The notes under the pieces were generated by a model that saw only the letters and a list, made by a program, of their open reading frames with translations, was not told the origin of the DNA and made no database searches. A stretch of 64,000 nucleotides of DNA from an uncultured Treponema sp. (GTDB lineage Bacteria > Spirochaetota > Spirochaetia > Treponematales > Treponemataceae): positions 1 to 64,000 of the forward strand of contig CAJUBD010000011.1 of NCBI GenBank assembly GCA_910584475.1. Direction: 5' to 3'. Made by a program: the position numbers and the translations under genes. Positions 35,646 to 44,039 of the stretch are shown piece after piece (positions within the stretch are counted from its first letter, which is position 1; every line of letters starts with the position of its first letter).

Positions 35646-37613
35646 ATGCGCCGGATTGGAATTTTAATCAATACGATTTACTCTGACTATTCGATTATGT
35701 TTTTCAAGGGAGTCGAAAAATATTGCCTTGAAAACGATTGCTCTTGCTATATATTTCCTCTGGCGCATGGCTCAAACACTGGCATCTACGACTATCATTA
35801 CGAGACGCTCTTGCAGTTCATCAACAAAAACAATATTGACGGGCTTTTGGTCGCTTCGGCGACTTTGACTTATGATTCTTCGATATCTGAAATCGTTAGG
35901 CAGATAAAATCGTTCGATCCTTCTCTTCCAAAAATTTCCATAGGCTTGGAAGTGGAAGGCGTTCATTCCCTGATGATTGATTGTACGAACGCCCTCAAAG
36001 AACTTTGCGAGCATCTCATAGAAGTGCATGGCGTAAAAAATCCGCTTGTCATCCGATGTTCCGAAGGCAATTTTGAAAGCGACGAGCGCGAGCGGACGAT
36101 TTTGGAAATATTTGCCAGGCATCGCATGAATATTTCGCAAGAGCGTATTCTTGACGGTCTTTTTCTTTCGGACAATGCGTATTCTGTTTTGGATAATTTC
36201 ATAAAGCAAAACGGCGTGGACTTTGACGCGGTGATTTGCCTCAACGATACGATGGCCATGGGCGTCTACAAATGCCTTGTCGAAAACGGCCTTCGCATTC
36301 CGCAGGATGTCATAATCACGGGATTCGACAACGCTTTCGCAAGTTCAAGAGACGAATTGAACTTGACCACTGTCGACCAGCGCATAAAGGATTTGGCGTA
36401 CAATGCCACAGGCGGCTTGATCGACCTAATAAATGGTTTGGAAGTTTCAAGGCAGAAGTCAATATATGCCGTTCCTATTTACAGGGCATCTTGTGGCTGT
36501 CAAGAGCGCGTCCGCTACGAAGACGGCAAAAAGGCTTCCATGCTCCGACAGCAACGCCACGAAATTTTGAGGGCGAGCGGAATGCAGATTTACATGCTCC
36601 ATTATTTTTTGATGGAAATTCAAACTCCTGTTCCGCTTGAAAATTTGTATTCGAGGCTGCATTACAGTTTGAGCGTTTTTGACATAAACGGATTCGTTAT
36701 GGTTCTCTACGACAGCCCTGTCTTTTATGCGAAGGATTCGGATTTCCACAGACCGAACAAGGCGCGCGTGGCTATGACCCTTTTCGACGGCGACTATTTT
36801 GAGCGTCCCGACATAGTGTTCGACTCGAATTTGAATATGCTTCCCGCCGACATTGTCAAGAAGATGTCCGGCGAATATACTGTATTTCCGCTTTTCGCCG
36901 AAAGATTGCAGTATGGATATTTGTTCTTCAAGTTCGGAAGCTATGAAAAAATTTTTTATCAGACTGTGTTTGAATTGATTGCGAAGGAAATCATCACTTC
37001 GATCGAAATTTCTTACGAGCAGAGCCAAAATGATTCTTTGAAAGACCAAAATATTTCTCTCGAACAGTATTCGCAGAAAATGCACTTGATGTCGTTTACC
37101 GACGATATGACTGGATTTTTGAACAGGCGCGGTTTTTATGAATATGCGCGGCAAAAAATTTCCACTTCGCTGAATGCCAAAAGGGAAGGGCTGGTCATTT
37201 ACTGCGATATGGACGGCCTTAAGAAGATCAACGACACTTACGGGCACAACGCCGGCGACCGCGCCATAAAATACGAGGCGAAAGTTTTGCGGAAAGTTTT
37301 TTCGCCCACTGACATTTTGGCTCGGCTTGGCGGCGACGAGTTCGCCGTAATTGCAAGCGGCATTTGCGCGAAAGATTTCGCCCGCATCAAAAAATCCATA
37401 GACGAGGAATGCGACAAAATTAATTCCGAAACTTTGGATCCGTTTGAACTTTCCATGAGTTGCGGCTTCGCGGAATTCGGCTCTTCCAACAATGACATCG
37501 ACGAACTCTTGAGCCGCGCCGACGCGTCGCAATATGAAGACAAGCGTTCCAAAAAAGAGCGCATGAAGCCCAAAAGGCGCAATGCCTTTTTCAAAAGCCT
37601 AAAAGACGATTGA
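35646..37613 (+). CDS. LacI-like periplasmic-binding-fold sensor fused to a GGDEF diguanylate cyclase
   Basis: 655 residues. Residues 1-270 read as the sugar-binding core of LacI/GalR regulators (MRRIGILINTIYSDYSIMFF, NIDGLLVASAT, AVICLNDTMAMGVYKCLVEN, DVIITGFDNAFASS) but without the HTH DNA-binding domain. A middle helical region of about 200 residues follows. Then comes a GGDEF domain: DDMTGFLNRRGF, DMDGLKKINDTYGHNAGD, the active-site loop ARLGGDEFAV near residue 560, and ADASQYEDKRSKK. No signal peptide or membrane segment is seen, so it should sense a cytoplasmic ligand and make cyclic di-GMP. It is preceded by element C. The ligand is unknown. Confidence 0.88.
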   Translation: MRRIGILINTIYSDYSIMFFKGVEKYCLENDCSCYIFPLAHGSNTGIYDYHYETLLQFINKNNIDGLLVASATLTYDSSISEIVRQIKSFDPSLPKISIGLEVEGVHSLMIDCTNALKELCEHLIEVHGVKNPLVIRCSEGNFESDERERTILEIFARHRMNISQERILDGLFLSDNAYSVLDNFIKQNGVDFDAVICLNDTMAMGVYKCLVENGLRIPQDVIITGFDNAFASSRDELNLTTVDQRIKDLAYNATGGLIDLINGLEVSRQKSIYAVPIYRASCGCQERVRYEDGKKASMLRQQRHEILRASGMQIYMLHYFLMEIQTPVPLENLYSRLHYSLSVFDINGFVMVLYDSPVFYAKDSDFHRPNKARVAMTLFDGDYFERPDIVFDSNLNMLPADIVKKMSGEYTVFPLFAERLQYGYLFFKFGSYEKIFYQTVFELIAKEIITSIEISYEQSQNDSLKDQNISLEQYSQKMHLMSFTDDMTGFLNRRGFYEYARQKISTSLNAKREGLVIYCDMDGLKKINDTYGHNAGDRAIKYEAKVLRKVFSPTDILARLGGDEFAVIASGICAKDFARIKKSIDEECDKINSETLDPFELSMSCGFAEFGSSNNDIDELLSRADASQYEDKRSKKERMKPKRRNAFFKSLKDD

Positions 37614-37638
37614 ATAAATTTTCATTTTTATGTATACT
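37610..37638 (+). promoter_or_regulatory. argH promoter, leaderless arrangement
   Basis: TTGAAT at 37610-37615 (overlapping the preceding stop), 17-bp spacer, TATACT at 37633-37638; ATG 37645 follows after 6 nt. An in-frame ATG at 37630 lies between the two boxes and cannot be on this transcript. Confidence 0.55.
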
Positions 37639-37644
37639 GAAAAA

Positions 37645-39060
37645 ATGGAACACGGCACAATTACATCCGACAACCACGCGGCTTTGTGGAGCGGTCGGTT
37701 CAAGGAAGGACCGGACGCTGCGGCCGTCGCATTCGAGACTTCGATTTTCGTGGACGAGCGAATGGCGGAGGACGACATCCGAGGTTCTCTCGCACATGCC
37801 GCGATGCTCGCCGAAACGAAAATCATCACTCAGGCGGAATTCAAAAAAATAAAGTCAGGATTGAATTCGATTCAAAAAGACTTGAAAAGCGGCGCGCTCA
37901 AAATCGACTACAGCGCGGAGGACATTCATTCTTTCATCGAGGCGACTCTCACTGACAGGATTGGCGATGCCGGAAAAAAACTTCACACTGGACGTAGCCG
38001 GAACGACCAGATCGCTTTGGACGAGAGGCTTTGCTTGCGCCGCGAAATTCCTTCTTTGCAAAAAGAAATAGTTTCGCTGATTGGCTCGCTTGTTGCCATC
38101 GCGGAAAAACACACTTCTTCGATAATGCCGGGCTTCACCCATATGCAGCATGCGCAGCCTGTGACGCTCGCCGAGCATTTGTGCGCATGGGCGTGGATGC
38201 TATCTCGCGACTACGAGAGGCTTTCCGACGCGCTTTCTCGAATCGCGCTTTGTCCGCTCGGAAGCGGCGCGCTTGCAGGGAGCGGACTTCCGCTTGACCG
38301 CGAGGCAGTCGCCGAGAATTTGGGATTCGCCGGCGCGACGCAAAATTCTATGGACAGCGTGGCGGACCGCGACTATTGCATCGAATTCGCGTCGGCGTTT
38401 TCGCTTTTACAAATGCATCTTTCCCGATTCAGCGAGGAAATCGTCTTGTGGGCGACGAGCGAATTTGATTTCATTTCGCTTTCGGAAAAATGGTCCACCG
38501 GCTCTTCGATTATGCCGCAGAAAAAAAATCCCGATTTCGCCGAATTGATTCGAGGGCGCACGGGAAAAGTCTACGGCGCGCTTTTCAATTTGCTTACGAT
38601 GATGAAAGGCCTGCCGCTTTCTTACGACCGAGATTTGCAGGAAGACAAGGAGCCGCTTTTCGCCGCGTTCGACACAGTGAAAAGCTGCGTCGTCGTTTTC
38701 GACTATATGATTTCATCTGCGGAATTCAACACGGAAAAAATGCGCGAAAGTTGCATGGGCGGATTTTTGAACGCCACGGATTTGGCGGACTATCTCGTGA
38801 AAAAGGGAGTTCCTTTTCGCACTGCGCACGGAATTTCTGCGAAGGCGGTTCGGCTTGCCATCGAGCAAAATGTCCGGCTTGAAGACTTGACTTTGGAACA
38901 GTTAAAGCAATGTTCGCCGAAAATCGAAGGCGACGTTTACGACGCGATAAAAATCGAGTCTTGCGTGGACGCGAGAAAGACGCTCGGCGGTACTTCAGGC
39001 GAAAGCACGAAAAAGCAAATAGCCGCGCTCAAAGAATTCGTCGCGAAAAAGCAGGGGTAA
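37645..39060 (+). CDS. argH: Argininosuccinate lyase
   Basis: 471 residues from the ATG favoured by the promoter position. It cleaves argininosuccinate to arginine and fumarate in the last step of arginine synthesis. Superfamily hallmarks are intact: LHTGRSRNDQIALDERL, MPGFTHMQHAQPVTLAEH, and the mobile loop GSSIMPQKKNPDFAELIRG with the catalytic Ser. Length and C-terminus (GGTSGESTKKQI) match the family. No other arg gene is nearby, so it is a monocistronic unit. It is followed by REP-like and four-hairpin repeats. Confidence 0.95.
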   Translation: MEHGTITSDNHAALWSGRFKEGPDAAAVAFETSIFVDERMAEDDIRGSLAHAAMLAETKIITQAEFKKIKSGLNSIQKDLKSGALKIDYSAEDIHSFIEATLTDRIGDAGKKLHTGRSRNDQIALDERLCLRREIPSLQKEIVSLIGSLVAIAEKHTSSIMPGFTHMQHAQPVTLAEHLCAWAWMLSRDYERLSDALSRIALCPLGSGALAGSGLPLDREAVAENLGFAGATQNSMDSVADRDYCIEFASAFSLLQMHLSRFSEEIVLWATSEFDFISLSEKWSTGSSIMPQKKNPDFAELIRGRTGKVYGALFNLLTMMKGLPLSYDRDLQEDKEPLFAAFDTVKSCVVVFDYMISSAEFNTEKMRESCMGGFLNATDLADYLVKKGVPFRTAHGISAKAVRLAIEQNVRLEDLTLEQLKQCSPKIEGDVYDAIKIESCVDARKTLGGTSGESTKKQIAALKEFVAKKQG

Positions 39061-39066
39061 TGCGTG

Positions 39067-39136
39067 TGTCATTGCGATCAAAGCGAAACAATCTAGTTTA
39101 TGGATTGCTTCATCGCTGTTGCTCCTCGCAATGACA
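39067..39136 (+). repeat. REP-like palindrome bounded by TGTCATT/AATGACA
   Basis: Outer arms TGTCATTGCGA and TCGCAATGACA enclose a second pairing, AGCGA...AATC with GATT...TCGCT. The same outer TGTCATT/AATGACA arms recur at 61225-61294. Palindromes of this sequence type are widespread as intergenic repeats in unrelated bacteria. Confidence 0.8.
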
Positions 39137-39307
39137 GTGAGTCGCAATGCGCGAACGTACGGTTTTGGCAAAATGGGACCTTGGGGCGACAGTCTCAAGC
39201 GGTGCTGGGGAAAGTGGGTGGTTTGGAGGAATGAAAACTACATTCTGACGAATGCTTCCGCTTCCGAAGTAGAGGGGTTGTCTCCCTCCAAAAAAACTAG
39301 TGAGGTA
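39137..39307. other. Unexplained GC-richer intergenic segment
   Basis: 171 bp between two repeats. It has G-rich stretches near 39175-39235 (GGGACCTTGGGGCGAC, GGGGAAAGTGGGTGG) and a small pairing GGAGGGAGAC/GTCTCCCTCC-like near 39280. Open frames on both strands are short and unlike known proteins. It could be a further repeat or an RNA; I can support no gene. Confidence 0.3.
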
Positions 39308-39464
39308 TGAAAAAAGCCGCACAAATGGCGCGACTTTTTTCAACTCAAGTTTGTCCAGTTGCATTGCAACTTACCAAACTTGTTATATATAACGCGTTTT
39401 TCACTTCGTTGCAAAACGCACTAAAAAGCCATTCGCGATTTTGATAAATCGCTCTTGACTTTTT
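39308..39464 (+). repeat. Four-hairpin interspersed element, copy B
   Basis: H1 39308-39342 pairs TGAAAAAAG-CGC with GCG-CTTTTTTCA. H2 39347-39381 pairs AAGTTTG with CAAACTT. H3 pairs GCGTTTT with AAAACGC. H4 39423-39464 pairs AAAAAGCCA with a one-mismatch TTGACTTTTT, around GCGATTT/AAATCGC. The last arm is followed directly by ATGGAGG, the ribosome-binding site of the next gene. TTGCAA and TATATA (39364-39391, 16-bp spacer) inside it could be a promoter. Confidence 0.8.
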
Positions 39465-39477
39465 ATGGAGGTAGTAT

Positions 39478-40284
39478 ATGAAAAAATTTATGGTTTGTGC
39501 GGTGATTGCCACGTTGGTGTTGGGTTCTGTTTTCGCGAAGCCGAAAAAGGCGAAGGGCGACAATTCTTTCGAGGATTTGAAGTCGCGCGGAGTTTTCGTG
39601 CTTGGCTTGGACGATTCCTTTCCTCCAATGGGCTACCGCGATGAAAAAAATGAAATCGTCGGATTTGACATTGATTTGGCGAAAGAAGTGGCGAAGAGAA
39701 TGGGCGTGAAATTCAAGGCGCAGCCGATTGACTGGGACGCGAAGGAACAGGAATTGCGCGGCGGAAAAATCGACTGCATTTGGAACGGGCTTACTATGAC
39801 AGACGAGCGCGTCAAGGCGTTTTCGTTTACGAAGCCGTATTTGCAGAACAATCAAGTCGTGGTCGTAAAAAGCGATTCAAATTTTAAGACGCTCGCGGAT
39901 TTTAAAGGCAAGTCGATTTCCTTGCAAAACGGCTCGAGCGCGGAAGACGCGGTGAACGCCGCCCCCGCCTTCAAGAATTCCCTCAAGGAAATTGTTCCGC
40001 TTCAGGACAATTTGATGGCGTTGAACGATTTGCAGATGAACCGCGTGGACGGAGTTGTGATGGACAGCGTTGTCGCCGAGTATGTAATCAAGCAGTCGAA
40101 CTTGCCGCTGAAAACTTTGGGAGAAAGCCTCGCCGCCGAACGCTACGGAATTGCCTTTCGAAAAAGCGACGCGAAACTTGCCGAGGGCGTGCAAAAGATC
40201 CTCGAAGAAATGGCGAAGGACGGAACTGTCGCGCGAATCAGCGAAAAATGGTTCGGAAGCGACATCACCGTAATCGGAAAATAA
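39478..40284 (+). CDS. Amino-acid ABC transporter substrate-binding protein
   Basis: 268 residues. Signal peptide MKKFMVCAVIATLVLGSVFA is followed by a family-3 solute-binding fold: GVFVLGLDDSFPPMGYRDEK, VGFDIDLAKEVAKRMG, DCIWNGLTMTDERVKAFSF (the Arg/Asp contacts for the amino-acid backbone), and the C-terminal RISEKWFG. It should deliver a polar amino acid to the permease and ATPase encoded just downstream. The specific ligand cannot be told. Translation begins right after element B, which may regulate it. Confidence 0.9.
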   Translation: MKKFMVCAVIATLVLGSVFAKPKKAKGDNSFEDLKSRGVFVLGLDDSFPPMGYRDEKNEIVGFDIDLAKEVAKRMGVKFKAQPIDWDAKEQELRGGKIDCIWNGLTMTDERVKAFSFTKPYLQNNQVVVVKSDSNFKTLADFKGKSISLQNGSSAEDAVNAAPAFKNSLKEIVPLQDNLMALNDLQMNRVDGVVMDSVVAEYVIKQSNLPLKTLGESLAAERYGIAFRKSDAKLAEGVQKILEEMAKDGTVARISEKWFGSDITVIGK

Positions 40285-40926
40285 ATGGGCGCGCAAATCC
40301 TTTCGATGCTGAGCGGAACTCTAGTTTCCGTGAAAATATTTTTCTTCACGCTGATTTTTTCAGTTCCGCTCGCAGTCTTTCTTTGTGCTGGACGAATGGC
40401 GAAAAATGCCGTTGTCCGCACAATAGTAAAATGGTTTTTGCTTTTGATTCGCGGAACGCCATTGATGTTGCAGCTCATTTGCGTGTATTTTATTCCGGGC
40501 ATTTTGACTGACGGCGCGTTTTCGTTTGAAAGGTTCGTCGCGGCGATAATCGCGCTTTCGATAAATTACGCATGCTATTTTGCGGAAATCTATCGCGGCG
40601 GACTTGAATCGATTCCGCGCGGTCAGTACGAGGCGGCGAACGTCTTGGGCTACGGAAAAGCCGCGCGTTTTTTCTATATAATGATTCCGCAAGTCGTAAA
40701 GCGAATCATTCCCGTCATGGGAAACGAAGTGATGACGCTCGTAAAGGACACCGCGCTTGTCCAAGTGATTGGCGTGGTGGAATTGCTTCACATCGCGAAA
40801 ACCGCCTCCAACAGAATGGTTTCCACCGTGCCGCTTTTTTTGGCGGGCGCGTTTTATTTTCTGATGAACGGAATCGTCTCGTGGTTTTTCAATTTTTTGG
40901 AAAAGAAGCTCTCTTATTACAAATAG
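40285..40926 (+). CDS. Amino-acid ABC transporter permease (HisM/GlnP type)
   Basis: 213 residues, starting directly after the stop of the binding-protein gene. At least four hydrophobic segments are seen (about residues 15-38, 53-75, 85-105, 178-200). The EAA loop EAANVLGYGKAARFFYIMIPQ contacts the ATPase. LIRGTPLMLQLICVYF is typical of polar amino-acid permeases. A single permease implies a homodimeric channel. Confidence 0.9.
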   Translation: MGAQILSMLSGTLVSVKIFFFTLIFSVPLAVFLCAGRMAKNAVVRTIVKWFLLLIRGTPLMLQLICVYFIPGILTDGAFSFERFVAAIIALSINYACYFAEIYRGGLESIPRGQYEAANVLGYGKAARFFYIMIPQVVKRIIPVMGNEVMTLVKDTALVQVIGVVELLHIAKTASNRMVSTVPLFLAGAFYFLMNGIVSWFFNFLEKKLSYYK

Positions 40927-40932
40927 GAAAAA

Positions 40933-41700
40933 ATGGAAAACGAGGAAATCATAACGGCAAAAAATCTCCGCAAGAATTTCGGCGAAACTGAAGTGCTCAA
41001 AGACATTTCGTTTGGCGTGAAAAAAGGGCAGGTGCTCGGAATAATCGGGCCGAGCGGAAGCGGCAAGTCCACGATTTTGCGATGCCTTACGCAATTGGAA
41101 AAAGTTTCGGGCGGCTCGATAAACATTTGCGGAAGCGATTTGGTAAAGGACGGCGTTTATTGCGACAAATCGTCCCAAAGAAAAATCGGCTTGAAAATCG
41201 GAATGGTTTTCCAGAATTTCAATTTGTTTCCGCATTATTCGGCTTTGCAGAATGTCGCCGAGCCGAAAATCCGCGTCTTGAAAATTCCTCGGCTTGAAGC
41301 GGAAAAGACCGCGCGCGAATGGCTTTCAAGGATGAACCTTTCGGAAAAGGAAAATTCTTATCCTTGCGAGCTTTCGGGCGGACAGCAGCAGCGCGTGAGC
41401 ATAGCGCGCGCTTTGGCGATGAATCCCGAAGTGCTGGTTTTCGACGAGCCGACGAGCGCGCTCGATCCCGAACTCACCGGCGAAATCCTCGAAGTGATAA
41501 AAGATTTAGCGAGCCAAAAGATGACGATGGTAATCGTGACGCACGAAATGGCCTTCGCGCGCGATACGAGCGACCACATCATTTTCATGGACGGCGGCGT
41601 GATAGTGGAAGAGGGCGACCCGAAGCAGCTGATAAACAATCCGCGTGAAGAGCGCACAAAAATTTTTCTAAAACGCTTTTCTGACGCTTCAAGTACTTGA
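40933..41700 (+). CDS. Amino-acid ABC transporter ATP-binding protein (GlnQ type)
   Basis: 255 residues. Walker A GPSGSGKS near residue 38, Q-loop GMVFQNFNLFPHYSA, signature LSGGQQQRVSIARA, Walker B LVFDEPTSALDPE and H-loop VIVTHEMAFARD are all present, with the PAAT-subfamily tail DGGVIVEEGDP. The insertion near residues 70-90 (GSDLVKDGVYCDKSSQRK) is slightly longer than usual. It completes the importer. Its stop codon overlaps the tRNA promoter. Confidence 0.92.
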   Translation: MENEEIITAKNLRKNFGETEVLKDISFGVKKGQVLGIIGPSGSGKSTILRCLTQLEKVSGGSINICGSDLVKDGVYCDKSSQRKIGLKIGMVFQNFNLFPHYSALQNVAEPKIRVLKIPRLEAEKTAREWLSRMNLSEKENSYPCELSGGQQQRVSIARALAMNPEVLVFDEPTSALDPELTGEILEVIKDLASQKMTMVIVTHEMAFARDTSDHIIFMDGGVIVEEGDPKQLINNPREERTKIFLKRFSDASST

Positions 41701-41726
41701 CAATTTATTTTGATTTATGCTATAAT
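41697..41726 (+). promoter_or_regulatory. tRNA-Val promoter, full consensus boxes
   Basis: TTGACA (41697-41702), 18-bp spacer, TATAAT (41721-41726). The -35 overlaps the end of the ABC ATPase gene. Confidence 0.75.
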
Positions 41727-41738
41727 ATAAAAACATTC

Positions 41739-41812
41739 GCGGAGTTAGCTCAGTTGGTTAGAGCATCACGTTGACATCGTGGGGGTCGGTGGTTCGAATC
41801 CACTATTCCGCA
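41739..41812 (+). tRNA. tRNA-Val (anticodon GAC)
   Basis: 74-nt cloverleaf. Acceptor GCGGAGT pairs with ATTCCGC (one G-U); D-arm GCTC...GAGC; anticodon stem CACG/CGTG-type with loop containing GAC; T-arm GGTGGTTCGAATCCACT; discriminator A. CCA is not encoded. No terminator is visible before yajC 29 nt later, so the precursor may extend into the yajC-secDF transcript. Confidence 0.95.
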
Positions 41813-41841
41813 TTTCATTTTAAAAAAACGGGAAGGTTGTT

Positions 41842-42219
41842 ATGTCATTTCTTTCACTCTTGCAGGCTGCAGGAGGCGCTTCTACTACAGGAAGTTTTAT
41901 GTCTCTGATTGTGACCGTCGTCTTGATGATCGCAATTTTCTATTTTTTCCTGATTCGCCCGCAAAGCAAACGGCAGAAGGAAACTGAAAAAATGCTCGCC
42001 GCGCTCAAAAAAGGCGACAAAGTTGTTACAATCGGCGGAATTCACGGCACAGTCACTTCGACAAAGGAAAAGACCGTCGTGCTCAAAGTTGATGACAATA
42101 CAAAAATTGAATTCAGCCGCACGGCGATAGCCAGCGTCGAAAAGAGCGAAGTTGAAAAAGTCGCCGAAAAGCAGGTGGAAGACAAGGCCGAAATCAAAGA
42201 CGAGAAAAAAGACAACTAA
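41842..42219 (+). CDS. yajC: Preprotein translocase accessory subunit YajC
   Basis: 125 residues with one membrane helix (about 22-43, VTVVLMIAIFYFFLIRPQSKR). It is followed by the conserved cytoplasmic domain GDKVVTIGGIHGTVTSTKEK and an acidic/Lys tail. YajC associates with SecDF to support Sec-dependent export. The order yajC-secD-secF is standard, and the spacing to secD is 14 bp. A GGGAAGG site precedes the ATG. Confidence 0.93.
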   Translation: MSFLSLLQAAGGASTTGSFMSLIVTVVLMIAIFYFFLIRPQSKRQKETEKMLAALKKGDKVVTIGGIHGTVTSTKEKTVVLKVDDNTKIEFSRTAIASVEKSEVEKVAEKQVEDKAEIKDEKKDN

Positions 42220-42233
42220 TTTGGAGTGTACAG

Positions 42234-44039
42234 ATGGAAAAGGGAAACAAAGGATGGCGTTTTGCCATCCTCCTTGTCGTTTTGGCGTTGTGCTTGGCAT
42301 TTTTGCGCCCTACAATTGCTTGGTATTTTAGAACGAGCGAGGATGCCCAACGCCTCGCGCTTATGTCGCTTGAAAAGATCAAAGAATATTCAATGGAGCA
42401 GGCGGACAAGGACGTGAAGGCTTTGGAGCAAGCCGCCATCGCGAATCCTGGCGCGGATCCGGGCGAAACTTATGCTTGGCTTGCAAAGCAGGCGAAAAAA
42501 AATTACAAGGCGTTCAAAAAGCCGGTTCCCGAAAATCTCACGCTCGGCGCGATTTTGAATTCGTTCAGTCTTGGCCGCAATGCCAACACGGACGAAGAGA
42601 AGAAAAATGTCGCTTCTTCAATTCATCAGCAGCTTTTGGATTTGTTCCAAGAGCATTATCGTGAAAAGATTTTGGCGGACAAAAAGAATTACACCAATTC
42701 GGTGAAACTCGGACTTGACCTTTCGGGCGGAATCAACATTATCGTCCGCGCGGATTTGGAAGCGGCGTTGCGCTTGCAGGGCGACGCGGCTTTGGCGGGC
42801 GGCGAGGCGGAATTCAAGGCGCGCGCGATGGAGCAGGCCTTGGAGACTTTGCAAAGCCGAATCGACCGCTTCGGATTGAGCAACCCTGTCATACGTCAGC
42901 AGGGCGAGGACAGGATTTACATTGAAATTCCTGGAGCGGAGCAGAGCAGCGCGATCAACACAATCATAATGGGAAAGGGCATTCTCAATTTCCGTTTGGT
43001 TGATGAAGACGCGACGAATCAGTTCCTTTCATATTATTACTCAAATCCCGGCAACACTTTCAACGAAGACGGCTCGCTCAAAGACGCTTCAATTGTTCCT
43101 GAAGACGTCGAGATTTTGGGATACTACACGAAAGACAGTTACGGACTTGACGAGTTCGTCCAGTATATGGCACTCAAAAAGGAAGTCGCGCTTGACGGAC
43201 GCTATGTGAAAAGTGCCGAAGTCTCGCGCGACCAGATGGGGCAGACCGGCGTGGACTTTACGCTCGACATGGAAGGCGCGGAAATTTTCGCGGACTTTAC
43301 AGGCGCGCATGTCGGCGAACGCCTTGCCGTGGTGAGCGACAACAAAGTGAAAAGCGCGGCTACAATACGCACCAAAATCGGCGGCGGACAAGTTCGCATC
43401 GACGGATTCGGTTTGGAAGAGGCGCAGAATTTGCAAAAAGTCTTGCAGACCGCTTGGCTTGAAGTGCCGCTCAGCGTGGAAAGCCAGCAGGTAATCGGTG
43501 CGGAATTGGGCGAACAGACGATTCGCGACGGGCTTACCGCGCTCGCCGTGGGTTTGATTGCGATTTTCATCTTTATGCTCGTTTTCTACAAAGGTGCGGG
43601 CATCAACGCGATTGTAGCGCAGATTTTGAATATGTACATTTTGTTCGCGGTGCTTTCCGCGTTCAATTTGACGCTCACGCTTTCGAGCATCGCAGGAATG
43701 ATTCTCACGGTGGGAATGGCGGTGGACGCGAACGTAATTATTTTCGAGAGAATAAAGGAAGAGTTGCGTGCGGGAAAAAATCGCGCGAGCGCGATTAACG
43801 CGGGCTTTGAGGGCGCGTTTTGGGCAATTATGGACTCGAACATCACGACGTTCATCGCGGCGCTTTTCTTGAGCCAGCTCGGAACAGGTTCAATTCAAGG
43901 ATTCGCGGTGAGCCTTGCGATAGGCGTGGCTTCGTCCGTGTTCACCGCGCTGTTCGTCAGCCGCCTGATGTTTGATGTCGGTACGGAAGCGTTCGGCTCG
44001 AAGAAGGTCAGCATAAGTTGGAGGGGAAATAAACAATGA
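42234..44039 (+). CDS. secD: Protein translocase subunit SecD
   Basis: 601 residues. Membrane helix 1 is near 10-30. A large periplasmic P1 domain carries LGLDLSGGINIIVRADLEAA (the D-L-x-G-G motif), LQSRIDRFGLSNPVI and EIPGAEQS. Five C-terminal helices (about 430-595) include the proton-relay region LTLSSIAGMILTVGMAVDAN and IIFERIKEEL. SecD pulls exported proteins on the periplasmic side using the proton gradient. The stop overlaps secF by 4 bp. Confidence 0.95.
   Translation: MEKGNKGWRFAILLVVLALCLAFLRPTIAWYFRTSEDAQRLALMSLEKIKEYSMEQADKDVKALEQAAIANPGADPGETYAWLAKQAKKNYKAFKKPVPENLTLGAILNSFSLGRNANTDEEKKNVASSIHQQLLDLFQEHYREKILADKKNYTNSVKLGLDLSGGINIIVRADLEAALRLQGDAALAGGEAEFKARAMEQALETLQSRIDRFGLSNPVIRQQGEDRIYIEIPGAEQSSAINTIIMGKGILNFRLVDEDATNQFLSYYYSNPGNTFNEDGSLKDASIVPEDVEILGYYTKDSYGLDEFVQYMALKKEVALDGRYVKSAEVSRDQMGQTGVDFTLDMEGAEIFADFTGAHVGERLAVVSDNKVKSAATIRTKIGGGQVRIDGFGLEEAQNLQKVLQTAWLEVPLSVESQQVIGAELGEQTIRDGLTALAVGLIAIFIFMLVFYKGAGINAIVAQILNMYILFAVLSAFNLTLTLSSIAGMILTVGMAVDANVIIFERIKEELRAGKNRASAINAGFEGAFWAIMDSNITTFIAALFLSQLGTGSIQGFAVSLAIGVASSVFTALFVSRLMFDVGTEAFGSKKVSISWRGNKQ

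Noticed and set aside
39119..39310. 63-codon frame downstream of argH
   Set aside because: It starts inside a REP-like palindrome and shows no protein-like features; a competing frame exists on the other strand.
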